Below, in pieces: positions 11,574 through 30,300 of a stretch of 64,000 nucleotides of DNA. Each line of letters starts with the position of its first letter. The first letter of the stretch is position 1. The stretch covers positions 6,143,001 to 6,207,000 of the forward strand of contig JAKZAN010000006.1 in assembly GCA_023053545.1 (NCBI GenBank), read 5' to 3'. The notes under the pieces were generated by a model that was not told the origin of the DNA, ran no database searches, and saw nothing but the letters and a program-made list of their open reading frames with translations. This DNA comes from Lepidurus packardi. Lineage: Eukaryota > Arthropoda > Branchiopoda > Notostraca > Triopsidae. The position numbers and the translations under genes were made by a program.

Positions 11574-12599
11574 CACAATCAGATAATCTTGTACCTCTCG
11601 CTAGCTTTAGCCATGATATCCGCCTACTTAGGAGGTTTTGAACAAACTAGCGATGCCCATGTTTGTTTATTTGTCGCGGTATTCCTCCACTACTTGATAC
11701 AGGTCGTCTTCTTCTGATCGCGATCGCGCGATGGCCCGAAGACAAAGTGATTTTTTTTTGTGATTGAGCTTGTAAATTAATCAAAGCACCCACAGATTTG
11801 TTTGAGCATTGTAAAGAAATATAATGGTGCCATCCCTATGAGACCAGTGATAAATTTTGAATATAAGCGTGGGAAAAATAAAACTGCGGAGCTTATTTGG
11901 CCAAATATTTAATTACTAGGTTAATATGCATAATTAACATAGGGATTCTTCAACACTTCATTTGATCTCTTCTATGACCATTTTTTTTTTAAAAAATGTC
12001 ATACCTTACTCACCCTTTAAGAGTCGGTGGAAGACGTTCAGATCCACTTGGAGAGAGGGAGACGCAAACCTGGGACCCAAGATTGGCCAACTTTATCAAA
12101 CAACTTTTGTTCAGAAGACATACAGTAAGTTTCATAATACTTAGTACATATCCCTACCATTTCTTGTACGGATCACAAGATAAGAGATATTTTATAGTTT
12201 CTCTAAAGGTACGCATCATAACCTTGCATTACAATTCTTATTTTATTATGTTTGTAGAGCACAATACAAGATTTCGCTTCTTTGCAAGTCGCAGATTGCT
12301 TTCGTAGTTTCACAAGTCCGGGTTTGCTTTCTTGCATCCTCTAAAACAAGCCATCGCAATAACAAAGTCAGTATTTGTCTCGTTCTAATAAATAGAGGTA
12401 AGTCATTTTATATTTTTCTAAGTTACTCCAACGACAGCAGCTCTGTCCATTGTTTAATTTTTAATCCTAGGTCCTTAAAATTTTATTCCGCGGAAATATA
12501 TCACGTCCTCTTGGTCTTTATGCCCTGGAGGGAGTAATTTGTAAAAAAAAAAAAAAATTTATCTAATCGACGTCAAGCATTGCTATTGACCTTACTCAG
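11574..12599. other. Spacer between the pseudogene and NT5C2
   Basis: AT-rich DNA with poly-A/T runs (for example 12,543-12,557) and no supported ORF. It ends at a good acceptor (pyrimidine-rich ...TTACTCAG, 12,592-12,599). The first NT5C2 coding exon therefore probably has a 5' UTR intron, and its promoter would lie in or before this stretch. Confidence 0.45.
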
Positions 12600-12634
12600 C
12601 ATATTAATTCAACCTTGAACGTATAAAAACTGCT

Positions 12635-17739
<5,105 letters not shown>

Positions 17740-17997
17740 AACCTGGAAACTTTCGCAGAAAATAATCTCTTGCCTAAGAAGTAGCTAGCTTTCCGCGAAG
17801 CGGTATAGGGATAGCTCTATGAACGCCATTTAAAGACATGTTGTTTTATCTTATCAGAGTTAGAATTTAACCTAATGCTTTTAATATACTTTAGTATCCG
17901 ATTCTTTTATACTTTGCTCATGGTGGGGTATTCGCTTGCGAGCATTTATTGTACTCGCCTTGGTTCAATGAGAGCTTTTGGTAATTGTTGAATTGTG

Positions 17998-18003
17998 AAT
18001 AAA
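17998..18003 (+). promoter_or_regulatory. NT5C2 polyadenylation signal
   Basis: AATAAA lies 259 nt after the NT5C2 stop codon. Only about 250 bp separate it from the proposed start site of the next gene, so the two genes sit close head to tail. Confidence 0.6.
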
Positions 18004-18248
18004 CAAGCCTGATTGCAAGCAACCGTTCTTATTCTTGTGCAATAATCCTATTAACTTTCGTGTTCAAAATTATCCTTTCGTATCATATTTTCAACCTCGT
18101 ATTTTTCCGTCTTTTTCATTTCCAACAGTTTCTGAAGACAATCAATTGCAACTTCTCCAGGCGGACATCAATGACAAAGCCGTTTTTTGAAAAGCCCTCC
18201 CTTTTTAAAAGCGGTTGACGCTTGCTTGTCCTCGGCCATCGAACGCCG

Positions 18249-18254
18249 TCAGTT
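18249..18254 (+). promoter_or_regulatory. Initiator-like element upstream of the TIA1-type gene
   Basis: TCAGTT matches the arthropod initiator consensus (TCAGTY). It lies 68 nt before the first ATG, with no TATA box at -30, which would fit a TATA-less housekeeping promoter. The assignment rests on motif and position only. Confidence 0.35.
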
Positions 18255-18316
18255 GGCGTTAGTGTTTTCTTTCGTGTATGTTGTGCAGTGTGATTTGTTC
18301 TTAATTTTTCTTCATT

Positions 18317-21300
18317 ATGGCTAACTCTCCGGTAATTAAACTTACCACCTAGATAATAATTATACGACTATCATTTATCATGTTCTAACGTATTGAAAGT
18401 AGGAAATAGTTGGGTAAAAGTATAATATTTCATAGGCAAGGACGTGGGCGGCCGGGTTGTTGTAGCTTGTGGGGTTTCCAGGGGGCGATTTTTGCTGAAC
18501 GAATACTTGTTTATCATTATTTTTAATTACTTGTTTGCCTTGGAATGATTATAATACATTGTTTTCTTATTTATTTTTCAGAGTTTCGAATATGGTGACG
18601 AGTCATTGCCACGTACTTTGTAAGTATTTACGTCCCCTTGCATAGGCACCAATGCCAGCAAGGTTGAAAACGAAAGTAACGGCAGAGCTCAGCCTTTCCA
18701 AAGTTATGAGATCTGAATTATTAATATGTATAATAGCTTTTCACTTTTGCCCTTAAAGTCATTGGTTTTGAGCGTGATATTCACTGGAAAAGAAGCTAAC
18801 TTGTAGCCTGATGTAGTTCTTGCTATGACTGCCATCGTGGTCACGTTTTCCAAACGGGCAACCTTGCGTATGTTGCAAGAAACGCAAAGCAGAGCAACCC
18901 AGGCTTTTTTGTTGTTCTGAAATGAAAATTTTTAATTAAAAAGCATATGTAAGAATCGAAACATGCAATGAAGCCGTTGTTTTCCGTCGAATGGTCATTT
19001 TGTTTTAGATCACAATGTATGTGGTAGCGGCGTCTGTTAAGCTTTCTGTTTCTTCTAGGTACGTTGGTAACTTGGACCCTTCAGTGACAGAGGACTTGAT
19101 ATTAGTGTTGTTCGGACAGATTGGACCGGTCAAAGGTTGCAAGATCATACACGAGGTAAGATTTTTTCTTATCCAGTTTTGAAAGACGTGCTCACATACA
19201 TGTGATGGCAGGCTAAGTCGATTGCAAGGGAGGTTACTACTTATTTTTAGTTTGAAAGAATCTTTGAAGCACAAGTTTTCTGCAACTGTATTAGGGAGTG
19301 AAGCCTGGCTAAACAATTGCGTCGATCTCAGTTTTAAGAATGCGGAGTTTGTAGTCAAAAGAAAAGCTCTTGAATTATGGATCGGCGGATGGCCAGTTGG
19401 GTTCCTTAAAAAACAAGGACTTAAGTTGGCCGCTGGTGCACTCTTGAATTGTTAAAGCTAGAGAAACAGAGACGTCCTGTGACTCGTTGGGTACACCACG
19501 TTTTTATTATCTTATTGGGATCTGAGAACTTCTTTTTTTGCACTAAATTGGGCCTTATTCAGTAGGTTTTGCCTCAATCTTCTCCCAAGCTCCTACATAC
19601 TACAGCATTATTTTGCCTCAGACGAGGGTAATACGCCCCTTTCTTATCTCTTCTTTCATTTAATTATTCTGATTATCTGACAAATATATTTGACCTCCGC
19701 ATATTTCCATGCAGTATAGTTTGTACTGTCCATGATATTTTGCGGGCCAACAACCAGCATGGTTTGTTTGAGTGTAGCCTTCATCCCAAGACTTCCTTGA
19801 GTCCTTTGCAATCAAGTCATGGCTGATGTCATCATTTGACAGGTGTGTACCACTTTATCTCCTTGATCGGTGTTAAGTGGCATTTCAGTGCATGGGTTTT
19901 TCGTAGACGGAAAAGTATTTTCACTTTTTGTCTTGTTTAACCCCTTGAGAAAAGTGATTAAAGTGTATACAGGGACTAACTTTGCAATTACATTTTGATT
20001 AATTTTCGTAGTTTATTTATTTATTTCCAGCACTGTAAATAGTAATCTTAACGTGGCCTTTCAATTGGGAAATTTTTTCAAGACACTTTGGGTCTTTCAT
20101 GTGCTCAAGTACTTGCCGCTTCCATGTTTCGTGCGCTAGGAAACAGCTATTTTTATCCTCGTATACAAGAACTCATTTCCTTCAACCTTCATCAATATCT
20201 GAGCGCAAGATTTTTTCGAACATTATTTAAGCATTCACTGGAAGCAGATATTTTCTTATTTGGCACTAAATACAGTGAACTTGTTACTATATGCAATCCC
20301 AATAGTAAAGAAAAGCTTAACTTCATACGTCACTGAGACGAAAGGTGATCAATATTAGCTTTTTACATTAAATGGTTGAGTTTCATTCTAGTTACTCTAA
20401 CGCATTTGTCTGCGTTATTGTCACTGTTGATCAAGGAGATAGAATTGTACCGTTCTGTTAATAAATGAAACTCATTTTGCTTATGCACACTCAGCAAGTG
20501 ATGACTCAGTGGGAAGCCTACGGTCGAAACTTCCAAGTCAGCTGGAAATAGTGCAAGATGTTTGCCCCTTTCCTCTGTCATTCAAAAACAAATACCCCCG
20601 AAAGTACTGTATCTGCGGTATTTGCCACACTCTGTATGGCAAGTGGGGTTATTTTTGTGCCATGAAAGTGGTGCTGTTTGAAATGGGACATGCGAACAGG
20701 CTACTTTGAGCTTGGCGAATAAGACTACAATCAACCCAGCCAAGGAAAGTAGCCCCAACCTCTTTGAATACATTTAGACCACAAAAGCTTCTCAGAAAAT
20801 ATGCAAGGCAATCGTCGCGCTTCATTGCTAGGCCAAATCTTAGATAGCTAGACGTGGTTACTTTTGTTGACGTTTGTGCATATTCAGCCATTTGCAACAT
20901 TTATCCCAGTTCGGTGGACTATATTATATTGTTTTTTATTTTTACGGTTGGCAGCCAAAGAACTGTTTAAGTTTTTTTATGATTAAACTGCTGATTTTCT
21001 GTTTGTAAAGGTAGATCAAGGAAACACTCCCACAAATTTATAAAATTAAGCGATTGCCCAGATATAAATGAGGACATTGCTAATTAATACCCCGCCCCTA
21101 ATTGCATTTGCTGGACTTGGATTGTAAAGGCCAAGGTTATAGCTCAATGCCCCCAAACAATGTACGAAATAACGAGGTTCTTGCTTTCTCAAAGGTTAAA
21201 AGTCTAGAAAGCCATCACACAGCTGTTTTGGAGAAAAGCTATATACCTGCTAACTAATATTTTTTTATGTATATATGGTCTTTCGTATGGCTTTTGCTTG

Positions 21301-24300
21301 CCTGTGATCTTTTGGCTCTAAGTTTTGGGATAACGGTTGGTAAGACACAAGAACGGGTTGGATTTCTAGAACCGTACTCAGCATAGCGTTTTGAGAGCAG
21401 TTTTTTAATTCAATGATGCAAAGATGTGACAGTTTATAACCGGCTGAAAATGTGTGAAAACGAAGAGGGGGGGCTTTGTCACTTGCGTTCGTCTTCATTC
21501 TTCACAAAGGAGTCAGCTTGCTTGCATATGTAATATGGGTGTCGAGCGTCCTCAATCCTCCATTGGAATGCGTTGACCCAAAAGACTTTTTAAAACCCGA
21601 ATTTTTTTGTATTGTGCCTTGTCGTTGATGGCAAGGTAAAGCATTTGGTGTGCGTTTCAGTTATGGAGTATTGTACGGCAGCGGAAGGTTAAGTTTTTGC
21701 ATTTAGGATTTGATTTACGGTTTGGTTCTTGGTTGCCTTACCTATTTTTTGGAGATAAAACCGTCCAGCGGCTGCAAACATGTAATAAATTTGATTTATA
21801 TATTGGGTAGTAAAGACAAAAGTGTATAAACTGGTATCATTAGAAATACTGTATATTCACAAAGCCAATCCCACAGTTATTAGGTGCAAGAATTTTGCCC
21901 CCACACTCCTCAAGTTGAATTAATCCAACGTGTATGTAACTGTGTATGTATAAGTAGGTAAGATCGTAAAGCGTGAGTGGTTTCAAAGGTAAAGGATTCT
22001 CTCAGAGACAGTCATTGAAGCTTATCTGGGACCATCTTTCCGTGTGGGAAGTTGATCCTTACATTACTGTACTCATGCTCATGCGTCGTGTTCGAATAAA
22101 CTGGCGATAAGGAACCCCCCAGAAAAGAAAGCATATCGGGGACAAGGCCTGTATTTCTCCTTTTCTTCCAACTATTGAGGAGAAAACTAACTAATTCAAC
22201 TTTGCTTGTTACGCTTGCCTGGAGCGATAACCATCCGACGTGATTATTCATGGAAAATGTATCAGGGCAGAAACTATACATCCGACAAATCTAATGCTTC
22301 CCTCCCACGAGATAAACAATTTTGAGTAATGACTCCAGGAGGCTTCTTTGACAATTCTTTCGAAGATTCCGATACGGTATTCGAGTTATTTTGGATTTCA
22401 TCAACGAGGAATAGCTGACGCAGTTTGGCTTCCAGATCTGTTCTCAAGAAACAGATCTGTTCGTGTTTCTCAACAAATACATTTTAATCTTATACATCTG
22501 TACATCATTGAGTTATTTTGGATTTCATGAAAGAGGTATATCTCGCCCTAGAACATTGTACATGATTAAACCTGTTTAGCTGGCGTGTTGCGCAATGTTA
22601 TTTTCATTATTGTAATCAAGTGTAAGGGGTAATTGAACCACCTGCTGTGAAATTTTAAATCTACAATGGCGTAAGAACCAAGGAAGAGATATTCTGTATC
22701 CCATCACATGTTTCGCAATCGGTTCAAAGGTCCATTGATCGAATATTTCGGAACCCGTGATTGCCCATTCCATTGAAAGCAATTCAAGCAAGCAGCGCTA
22801 CAAGGAACAGTAGAAGACGATTTCCCAATCTCCATTCATCCACTTCCGCGGAAGTCCTACTGACACACATTGTTGCCTTCCCCTCTACCTGCTCACTTTG
22901 GCGCCGAGCTCTTACGTATGGAGATGGGTCTAACCTGTCAGGCCTCTTTTCCTCGAAGATGGTAGATGGGACGGTCTTGTCTTTTAGCTCGTAGGCGTAT
23001 TTTCTCTATACGCTGCCAAGCATGCCATCCACCTGTGACTTTTTTTTGCGTTTTTTTTTTTGGTCCGACCCAAGAATGTTTCATCCCATGCTGAGATGCT
23101 GGTGGAACACAGGGTTGACGATGTAACTGTGGCAGTAGGCTGGGGCGTGTAGTCTTTTTATATTTTTTTTCCAGACAAAATTTCCTCACTGGTTGACGCA
23201 TTATGGAGTGCACCACGGCGTGACTGTTTTCCCCTATTTTTACAAGAAAAGAAAGAAAAAACTAGGTTGCTTTCAGGTGGCAAGAAGATGATTTCGAGGG
23301 AAAAAATTGGCTGGCTTTCGTTCTCTTCCAAGTGGAACAGTTTCCGTCGACTTAATTAACATGAGACAGATCCTAATTTCCCAGAAATTTTTTGCATTTG
23401 CGGGGAGCTAGTTTGGAAGCCAATTGTGTCCCAAGGGTTGGGCAAGGGTGTTAGACCGGATGTCGGGTTCGTCCATGCGATGGATCGTGTATCGTTAATA
23501 GAACCGGACTCATCTCGAGGTTCCTGGTCTGGCAACTTGAGAAACTTTCTCGAGCGTTGTTTGGCATGAAAGCGAGTAATTGAGGCCGGTGGAGCGAATT
23601 CCGATGGTAGATCCTCTCTAGGCCACACCGTAGCATCGTTGTGTGGAGTAGTCTAGAGCCGTCTAGAGGGTTCGGCGTCGACAAAAGATGGTTAATCAAG
23701 GTAATTTGCGGTAGGACACGCCAGCAGTAGTTGCACTGGGTCACCGGGGTAGTATACCCCCACCCTTGTTGGGAAATATCCCAAGGTCCATCCATCCATT
23801 AACCTGCGGCCACTGAGGAATGAACTGTAAAGCTTGCTGTACAGCGTCAGCTAATAGGATAACGTCAAAGCATCATGCCGTTTTGTGTTGGTCTAACGGG
23901 GAACACCAATGAGGTCCTTTTTGGGTGGATGTGAGGTCGACTTTTCGTTTAGTTTATGCCATGTATGCGGAATGCATTTGAGGTTGCGCAAGGACGTAGA
24001 GTACAGAATGTTCTCAAGTTGGTAAGGTTGTAAAGTCATGTTAAGCACCCCAGGAAGGTGCAGATGGGGAACGTTGCGGAGAAATTTCTTGGCAGGTTCG
24101 AAACGATTCGAGAAGCTGCAGGAGTAGCACAGGACCTGCTGGCTGAGCAAAATCTGATGGAAAATTCCTGGCATTCCTGCATCTCCTCTCTAGTCCCCGG
24201 CTCTCTCTTTGTTTGCCTGCTTGCTGTTCTATGGAAGGTTAGGCAAAAGGCACACATTCACAGACGAGAAAAGAGGTCCACGTATGCAAAAAAGGGCCGA

Positions 24301-27300
24301 AGGCTTTTCTTCAACAATTTTTCTTTTCAGACGAGGAAGCTTCAGTGAGAGTTCTTATCCGAGGAGAGAGAGCAAAGAGAGAAGCACGCAAGTCTATTGG
24401 TATGCCAGGCTGTGGTACCAGGGTGTAACAAGCCAACGCACCAAAAAACGCGAGACTGAACAACGGAGGAGAGTTTTAAGGTGAGGGTTGTTGAGTGACC
24501 CACATGCCATGAAAGATTCACACCTTCACAGTCGGCCGTCGTCTAATTAACGAGAGTGACGTCAGTTAAAGACCGAAAATTTTGCAAGGGATTGCAAGAC
24601 CCGGGATTGTACAAACGACCGTTAAATCGTAAAATACAAAAGCGCCGAACGTATTGATGATCGTTATGGGTTAGATGCCCGACCCGAGCATAAATATTAA
24701 CACATTCAAGTGGTAAAAAGGGTGAGGTAAAACACGACAGACAAGAAAGTTTCTTTTTCATGTATTCACTGCAGCATCTTTAAAAAAGAAATTTGGCACC
24801 TGTAATAACCCTTCAAAGTAGGGAATGCCCTTGTGCAGAGCTGTCCTACAACGAGCTCACCCAAGCAAGTGGTTCCTGGTCGGTAATTTAGTCTGGCTGT
24901 CTGCTCCTCTCCCCCTTCCGCCCCTATATACCGCCACAGGTGTCTGCCTATGCTGTGCACAAGCTTTCTCCTCCAGGTAATGCCTGGTAAGCAGATCCTC
25001 CGTTGCATTGCTACACCATTCTTGGTCTATATAAGCTACTCCAAGGTGGACTTGGCTTGTTATTCATGATTGTGTAGCGTGCCGAGCAGGTCATTACGTT
25101 GTTATTCGTGTTAACATTTCCGCAGTGAGGGAAAAGTTGGAAGGGAAGTTGGCTACGCGTTGCTTTGGATTAACCGGAACCGTCGAATTGTTTTCAAACA
25201 GGTGTAGTTATCATTTCCGATAAGTGGCATTCCCCCAAAGTCCAGGTGGTTTAGGAAACATCGAAACGTTGAATTTCTTGAAATCAATGATGATATCATT
25301 GCTTTTAAGAAGGTTCCCATCGGCTTTTATAGTAAAAGTTTGAAATCGTGAGTTAAAGTTGGAATTTGATGGTGATATTTTCGGACGCTTTTCCGCCCAG
25401 TTTTAGTTTAGCCGGTGAAGCTAGACAGTTAAGGTTACGTTCAAAGTTAGATAGACACAGACAACAACGTATTTATTTAGGGATTCAGCGAAATGAAGTC
25501 AAACGTGACTGATTAGAATTGCTAATGAAGCACCATATAAAATTGTTAATTGCAAACGTCTGGGTCCGCTCCTTAGCCGTTGTAGTTCAACTTTTTCCTC
25601 TGGTTAACGGGAAACGGGTGATTGGGACTTTTAAGACTTGAATTGCTCTAGGAGAAGGAGAGGACGTGTGTGTATGCGAGTCCGAGTTTAGCGTGTAGCT
25701 TTCCTTGAAGTTTCCAACGCACGACTTGAATGCAAGGGAGCTCTTTTAGCACTAGGGTTACAAGGCGAAAGGTCTGGGATCGCGGGTCGCCGGGTTAGTT
25801 ACGTGAGAGAAGAAAAGTTTGAGTGAATAGGCCGTCAAAAGTCATGGCAAAGGTTGGAAGCATTAATTTTATTGTTATTTTGCCCCAATTCAAGCGCTAC
25901 AAGCATAACAGTGTCAAAGCAAAGCGAAGGTGAAAGAGTTGAAACGGAAACTCGTAACTTTTCGGCATCCTTATTTGTCTTCTCTTTTTTGTCTTGGAAC
26001 TTTTTTTCTGCAAAAAAGGAACAAACTTTTAACTCAAACATCCTTTTTTCCTAGCAAAGGAGATTAAGCATCGTCATGTTTATGGTGCATGAAAGCGGTT
26101 GTTACGCTTGCGCGCGTTAGCTAGAAAGCAAACAGAAATGTAGACTTCTCTTAAGAGTTTTCAGGATGAACATTGGTCCCTTCAAATTAAGCAAGTAGGT
26201 TATGGTTAGGGTCCGATTGCAGGTTTAAATAGAGCTTGTGTGCAGTGGTATGTGACTTACACAACCATACCGAGTTCAGAAGTCTTATGACTAAAAAGCA
26301 TTGCGGGTAAATTCTCAGAATGTCAGTGAAGCGTTTGAAAAGGGCTTAAAAAGCAAAGAAAAAAAAAAGAAAAGGAAAAAATCGGATATGTGGTGGTAAT
26401 GGTTTATAGAAACCAAGTAGGTCAGAGTCGTATAACATCTTTCGTTTCCAGAAGCATTGGTCACCGATAGCTCAGGCTATTGAATCACGCAAGGTGCGTG
26501 GGAATTGTGCGGTTTGAGACATGGGGCTTAAATTTGAACTCGAGTAGGAAAGACTTTAGCAACGCGATTCAGATTCAGGGCCTTCACGTTCTTATTCACA
26601 TTTGGATTTTTTTAAGAAAAATATTACGTTTCCAAATTAGAATATGTTCGGATTCATTCACGTTTGAAATAGTAATTCCAAATATAATTTCAAGAGAAAA
26701 AAAAGTACACTTGGACAACTGATGCAGTTTGACCAGTATGGGAATCGAATTTCATTGGCGTTAGGTTGCAAGTTGATTAAGCTACCTGGACTTTGGTAGT
26801 AACGTTGGGAATCCAATGTCATTTCCGGTGAGGTTCCATTACTCTAAACCATAAAACCCCATTAGGATGGAGTCTTGGTATCTACCTTTCCTCCTCCTGG
26901 TCATTTTCCACCAGTGGACGACATTGACCACCACCCAGGGAGCCAGTGTCCCGTCCTTCGACACTCAACATGGCTATTACGTGTCGCGTCCGGATCTGTA
27001 CGCCAGGCTGCAGTCCCCGAGTCCTACCGGCATTGCCAAACGTGTTTGGAGGAATCCTTTCGCGACCATCATGGGGAATCGCCCGGCAGCGGATCAAGAA
27101 GCCGATCGGCTGGATAGCGATACGCGATCGCCTATTAACGTCCAGGATTCTCAACTATTGCCTGACGCTTTAATCCACCAACAGTTCCTGAAACCTCAGC
27201 TCGAAGCCCAAGGATTCTCTGGCGGGCATATTGTGGCCGGTCCATTTCCCGTACCACTGAGCCAACTACCCAAAGCACCTCCCCAACAGCAGCAACAGCA

Positions 27301-30300
27301 TGTAAGATCGCCGACGCCATATTACCGGAATCAGCAACAGCAACCACAGCAGAGTCCCCAGTATCAGGGTCCCCAGCCGATTTACACGTTGCAGCAACAG
27401 CAACAACAACAAAGTCAAGCGTCGGCACCACAACCAACAATCATCCAACCGTACCATAACAACAATGTTGTCAAGTCATCGGAGCCGCAACCTCCATTGA
27501 CTCCTCTTCAGCGACCGGGAGTGAACGTTTACGCGTCTCAACCCGCCCAGTTCCTCTACAAAGGATCCGTCGTCCCTGCGCCTCAACCGAGCAAGTTTCC
27601 CCAACAATACTACAACCCAATCGCCGAAAGCAGCAGCCACAACGATAATAATGTTGCGCCCGCCATTCGGTGGACCTACGGTCAATGGACGCCCATTTAC
27701 CAAGGTGCTGCTGCACCTATCCCTAAATACAATACCGGCTTCAGCGATGCTGACTTGCAGAACCTCGACTTTGGAAACATCTTTGACGGTTTGGGCAACG
27801 CGGCCGCCTCGGCTTTTGCAGGAAACTTCAATTCGTTGGACGCCAATTTGGGCGGGAAAGTCCCCTATCGGCGTTCGGTGGAACCCGCCAAGAAACCCGT
27901 CTACATGAAACCCAGCACTAACCAGGTACCAGATTTGGAAGGAGGTGAAAGCCAGATCATCACCGCGGACTCGGTCGGAATTCCAACATCGAAAGTATCT
28001 CGGTTGGGGCAAGGGTCAGGGCGGTATGTAGGTCGCGTGCTTCCGGCCTACGTACGTAGTGACGTCGCGGCACAGCAGCCTCAGAAGCCCGCGGCTGCCG
28101 TGTCTGTCAATCACGACTCGACCTTATCCTTGTCCTCGGTGGGCTACACGCTTCGATTCGCACCTGAGAGGCGTTAAAACCATCCGTGGTTGTGTGTTGA
28201 GCTCGGGAATCGATTACTCTGCCTGCTGATGACTGACAAGAAAACAAAAAGGGTTCCAACGCCACGAACAACACGATAATAAGTGTCCTGTTGACCTTTT
28301 CCAAGATCTTTCCAACTGTTTTAGTAGGAAAATGTTGGTATTTGGGAGGTCTCTTACTTTAATTACCTTACAACTGGAGAAAATTAAAACCCGAACACTT
28401 TGGAAAGCGGAGTTGATCTCACGAGCGAGACCACCATCATCGAACCGGGAAACAAGCGAAAAATGTAGCTTTAGTTACCGCATTAATTAACCACCGAGGC
28501 TTTTTTGTAATATAGAAAACGTTTGTTAGTTTTTTGTTTTTTTTTTAAATTAATTTAAAAACATTTCTTGTCCTGTTATGGCGGGTCTGCTGGACAGACA
28601 CGCGTTTTCTTCGGCTCTTTCCGGGTTATGAACGTGTTTGTGTTTTTAATTTAAGATTTGTTGTATTGCTCCGCAGCCTCTCGTTCATGGGCTGATGTAC
28701 TTGGACGTTTTGGGGATATTGTCTTTGAGCTCTTTAACCGTGCTTTACTGTTAATTTAAAAGAGAAGTGACTGAGACATGTGCCTAAAGTTAAGGGGATC
28801 TGGCTCGTGGTTCATATAATACACGCATAAATCTGTCAAGCCTTCGCTGAAGGAATAGAAGCATTCATGTATTCCTAGGCCCCCTTTTTTGTTATGTATT
28901 GGAACAAAAGTGACTTTATGTGGTGGCAACGTTTGTGTTACAGGGGGAAACTGCGTTAAGAGAATAGTTTTTGTCGTATTTTCTGCATCGTGCTAATCAA
29001 GCACGATATTCAAGTGGCTCAATAGCTTCTCATTCAGACTGGAGACTCACTGAAGGGGAGGGTAAAAAAGGGAATAGAAGATCGGAAAAACGCACAAGTC
29101 CTTTTCGCGACTGTGTATAACTTAACGCAATTAAAGTCTGTAGCCTTCTTGAGACGTTCCGTTGTCATCAGACGAGTTATTGTCGAAGCAGTGCGACAAG
29201 CTGATAACGGGAACTTGGCGCTCAAGTGAATTTTTTTTAATTTAAAAAAGCAACTGCAAAACCACATTTCTTATTTATTGTCGCAAAAACCGGACGCTAA
29301 TTGAAAGATGGCAAGAAACAGAAATCAAACTGTTTAAGGATCACTGCTCTGCAATACACAAGATGTGGTAAATATATATTCTAAAACAACGGTCCCCCCT
29401 CCCATCTCTTGTTTACTTTTATTGGAAAAAATTAAAAAAATTATTCTTATCCGTGGCAGGGCTGATCCTTGTCTGTTATTGCTAACGTTTGTGATGAACT
29501 ACCTGCCATCTGACAGGATCTGCATCACCAGATCCGGCTCCAAGTTCGTGTATCGTGATTCTGACTTAACCCGAGGGGAAAATATGAAAAAAAGAAAAAG
29601 ATCGTGTTCTGCTCTAAATCCCCCAATTTTGGTGTCCTATTTGCCAGTAATATTTTACTGGAGAATTGAAAACAGAACACACTGTAGTTAGCTCATTTTC
29701 AGCGTAGCGATTGCGAAATGAGTTTTAATGCTCGAGAAAACATGATGGCGCTTGGTGGAAGAGTAATTTGCAAGCGTTGCATTTGTTTAGGACGTAAATT
29801 GACTATTGCTGTGGGATAGAAAGGTTGAATGGAAAACTAGGGTGTGTTTAGAACGGGTCTGGAGGTACATTCTTCTTTGAATAAGGCTCATTACTCTAAT
29901 TGACCGTTGATGGCGCAAAATAGACAAATTTACTCCTCCGTGTGTGCGTCCACTAACATAAGCAAAATAAGTTACTGCAAAACACTTAAAATAGTCGCTT
30001 TTCATGCAATTTAGTAATAGTGTACACTTATCAAGGGTTAGTGTCTCAATTCCTCCCCTTTCTCCATTTTAGCTGGTAAAATAATGGCGAAGGTAATAAC
30101 ATCTACTACGTACTGTATACTCAGTCCCTGCGTCCAACTCTAAGCTCTTTAAAGCAGTTTGAATTGATCGTGGAGAGTTTAAACCTTTCCCTACATAATT
30201 TTATCTGTAAATAAGTTAATTTGATTGGCTTTTTTCTACAATCTCCAAGATGTACAGAATGTGGTATTCTTGCACTCCATTTTAGACCAATTTCAAATTT

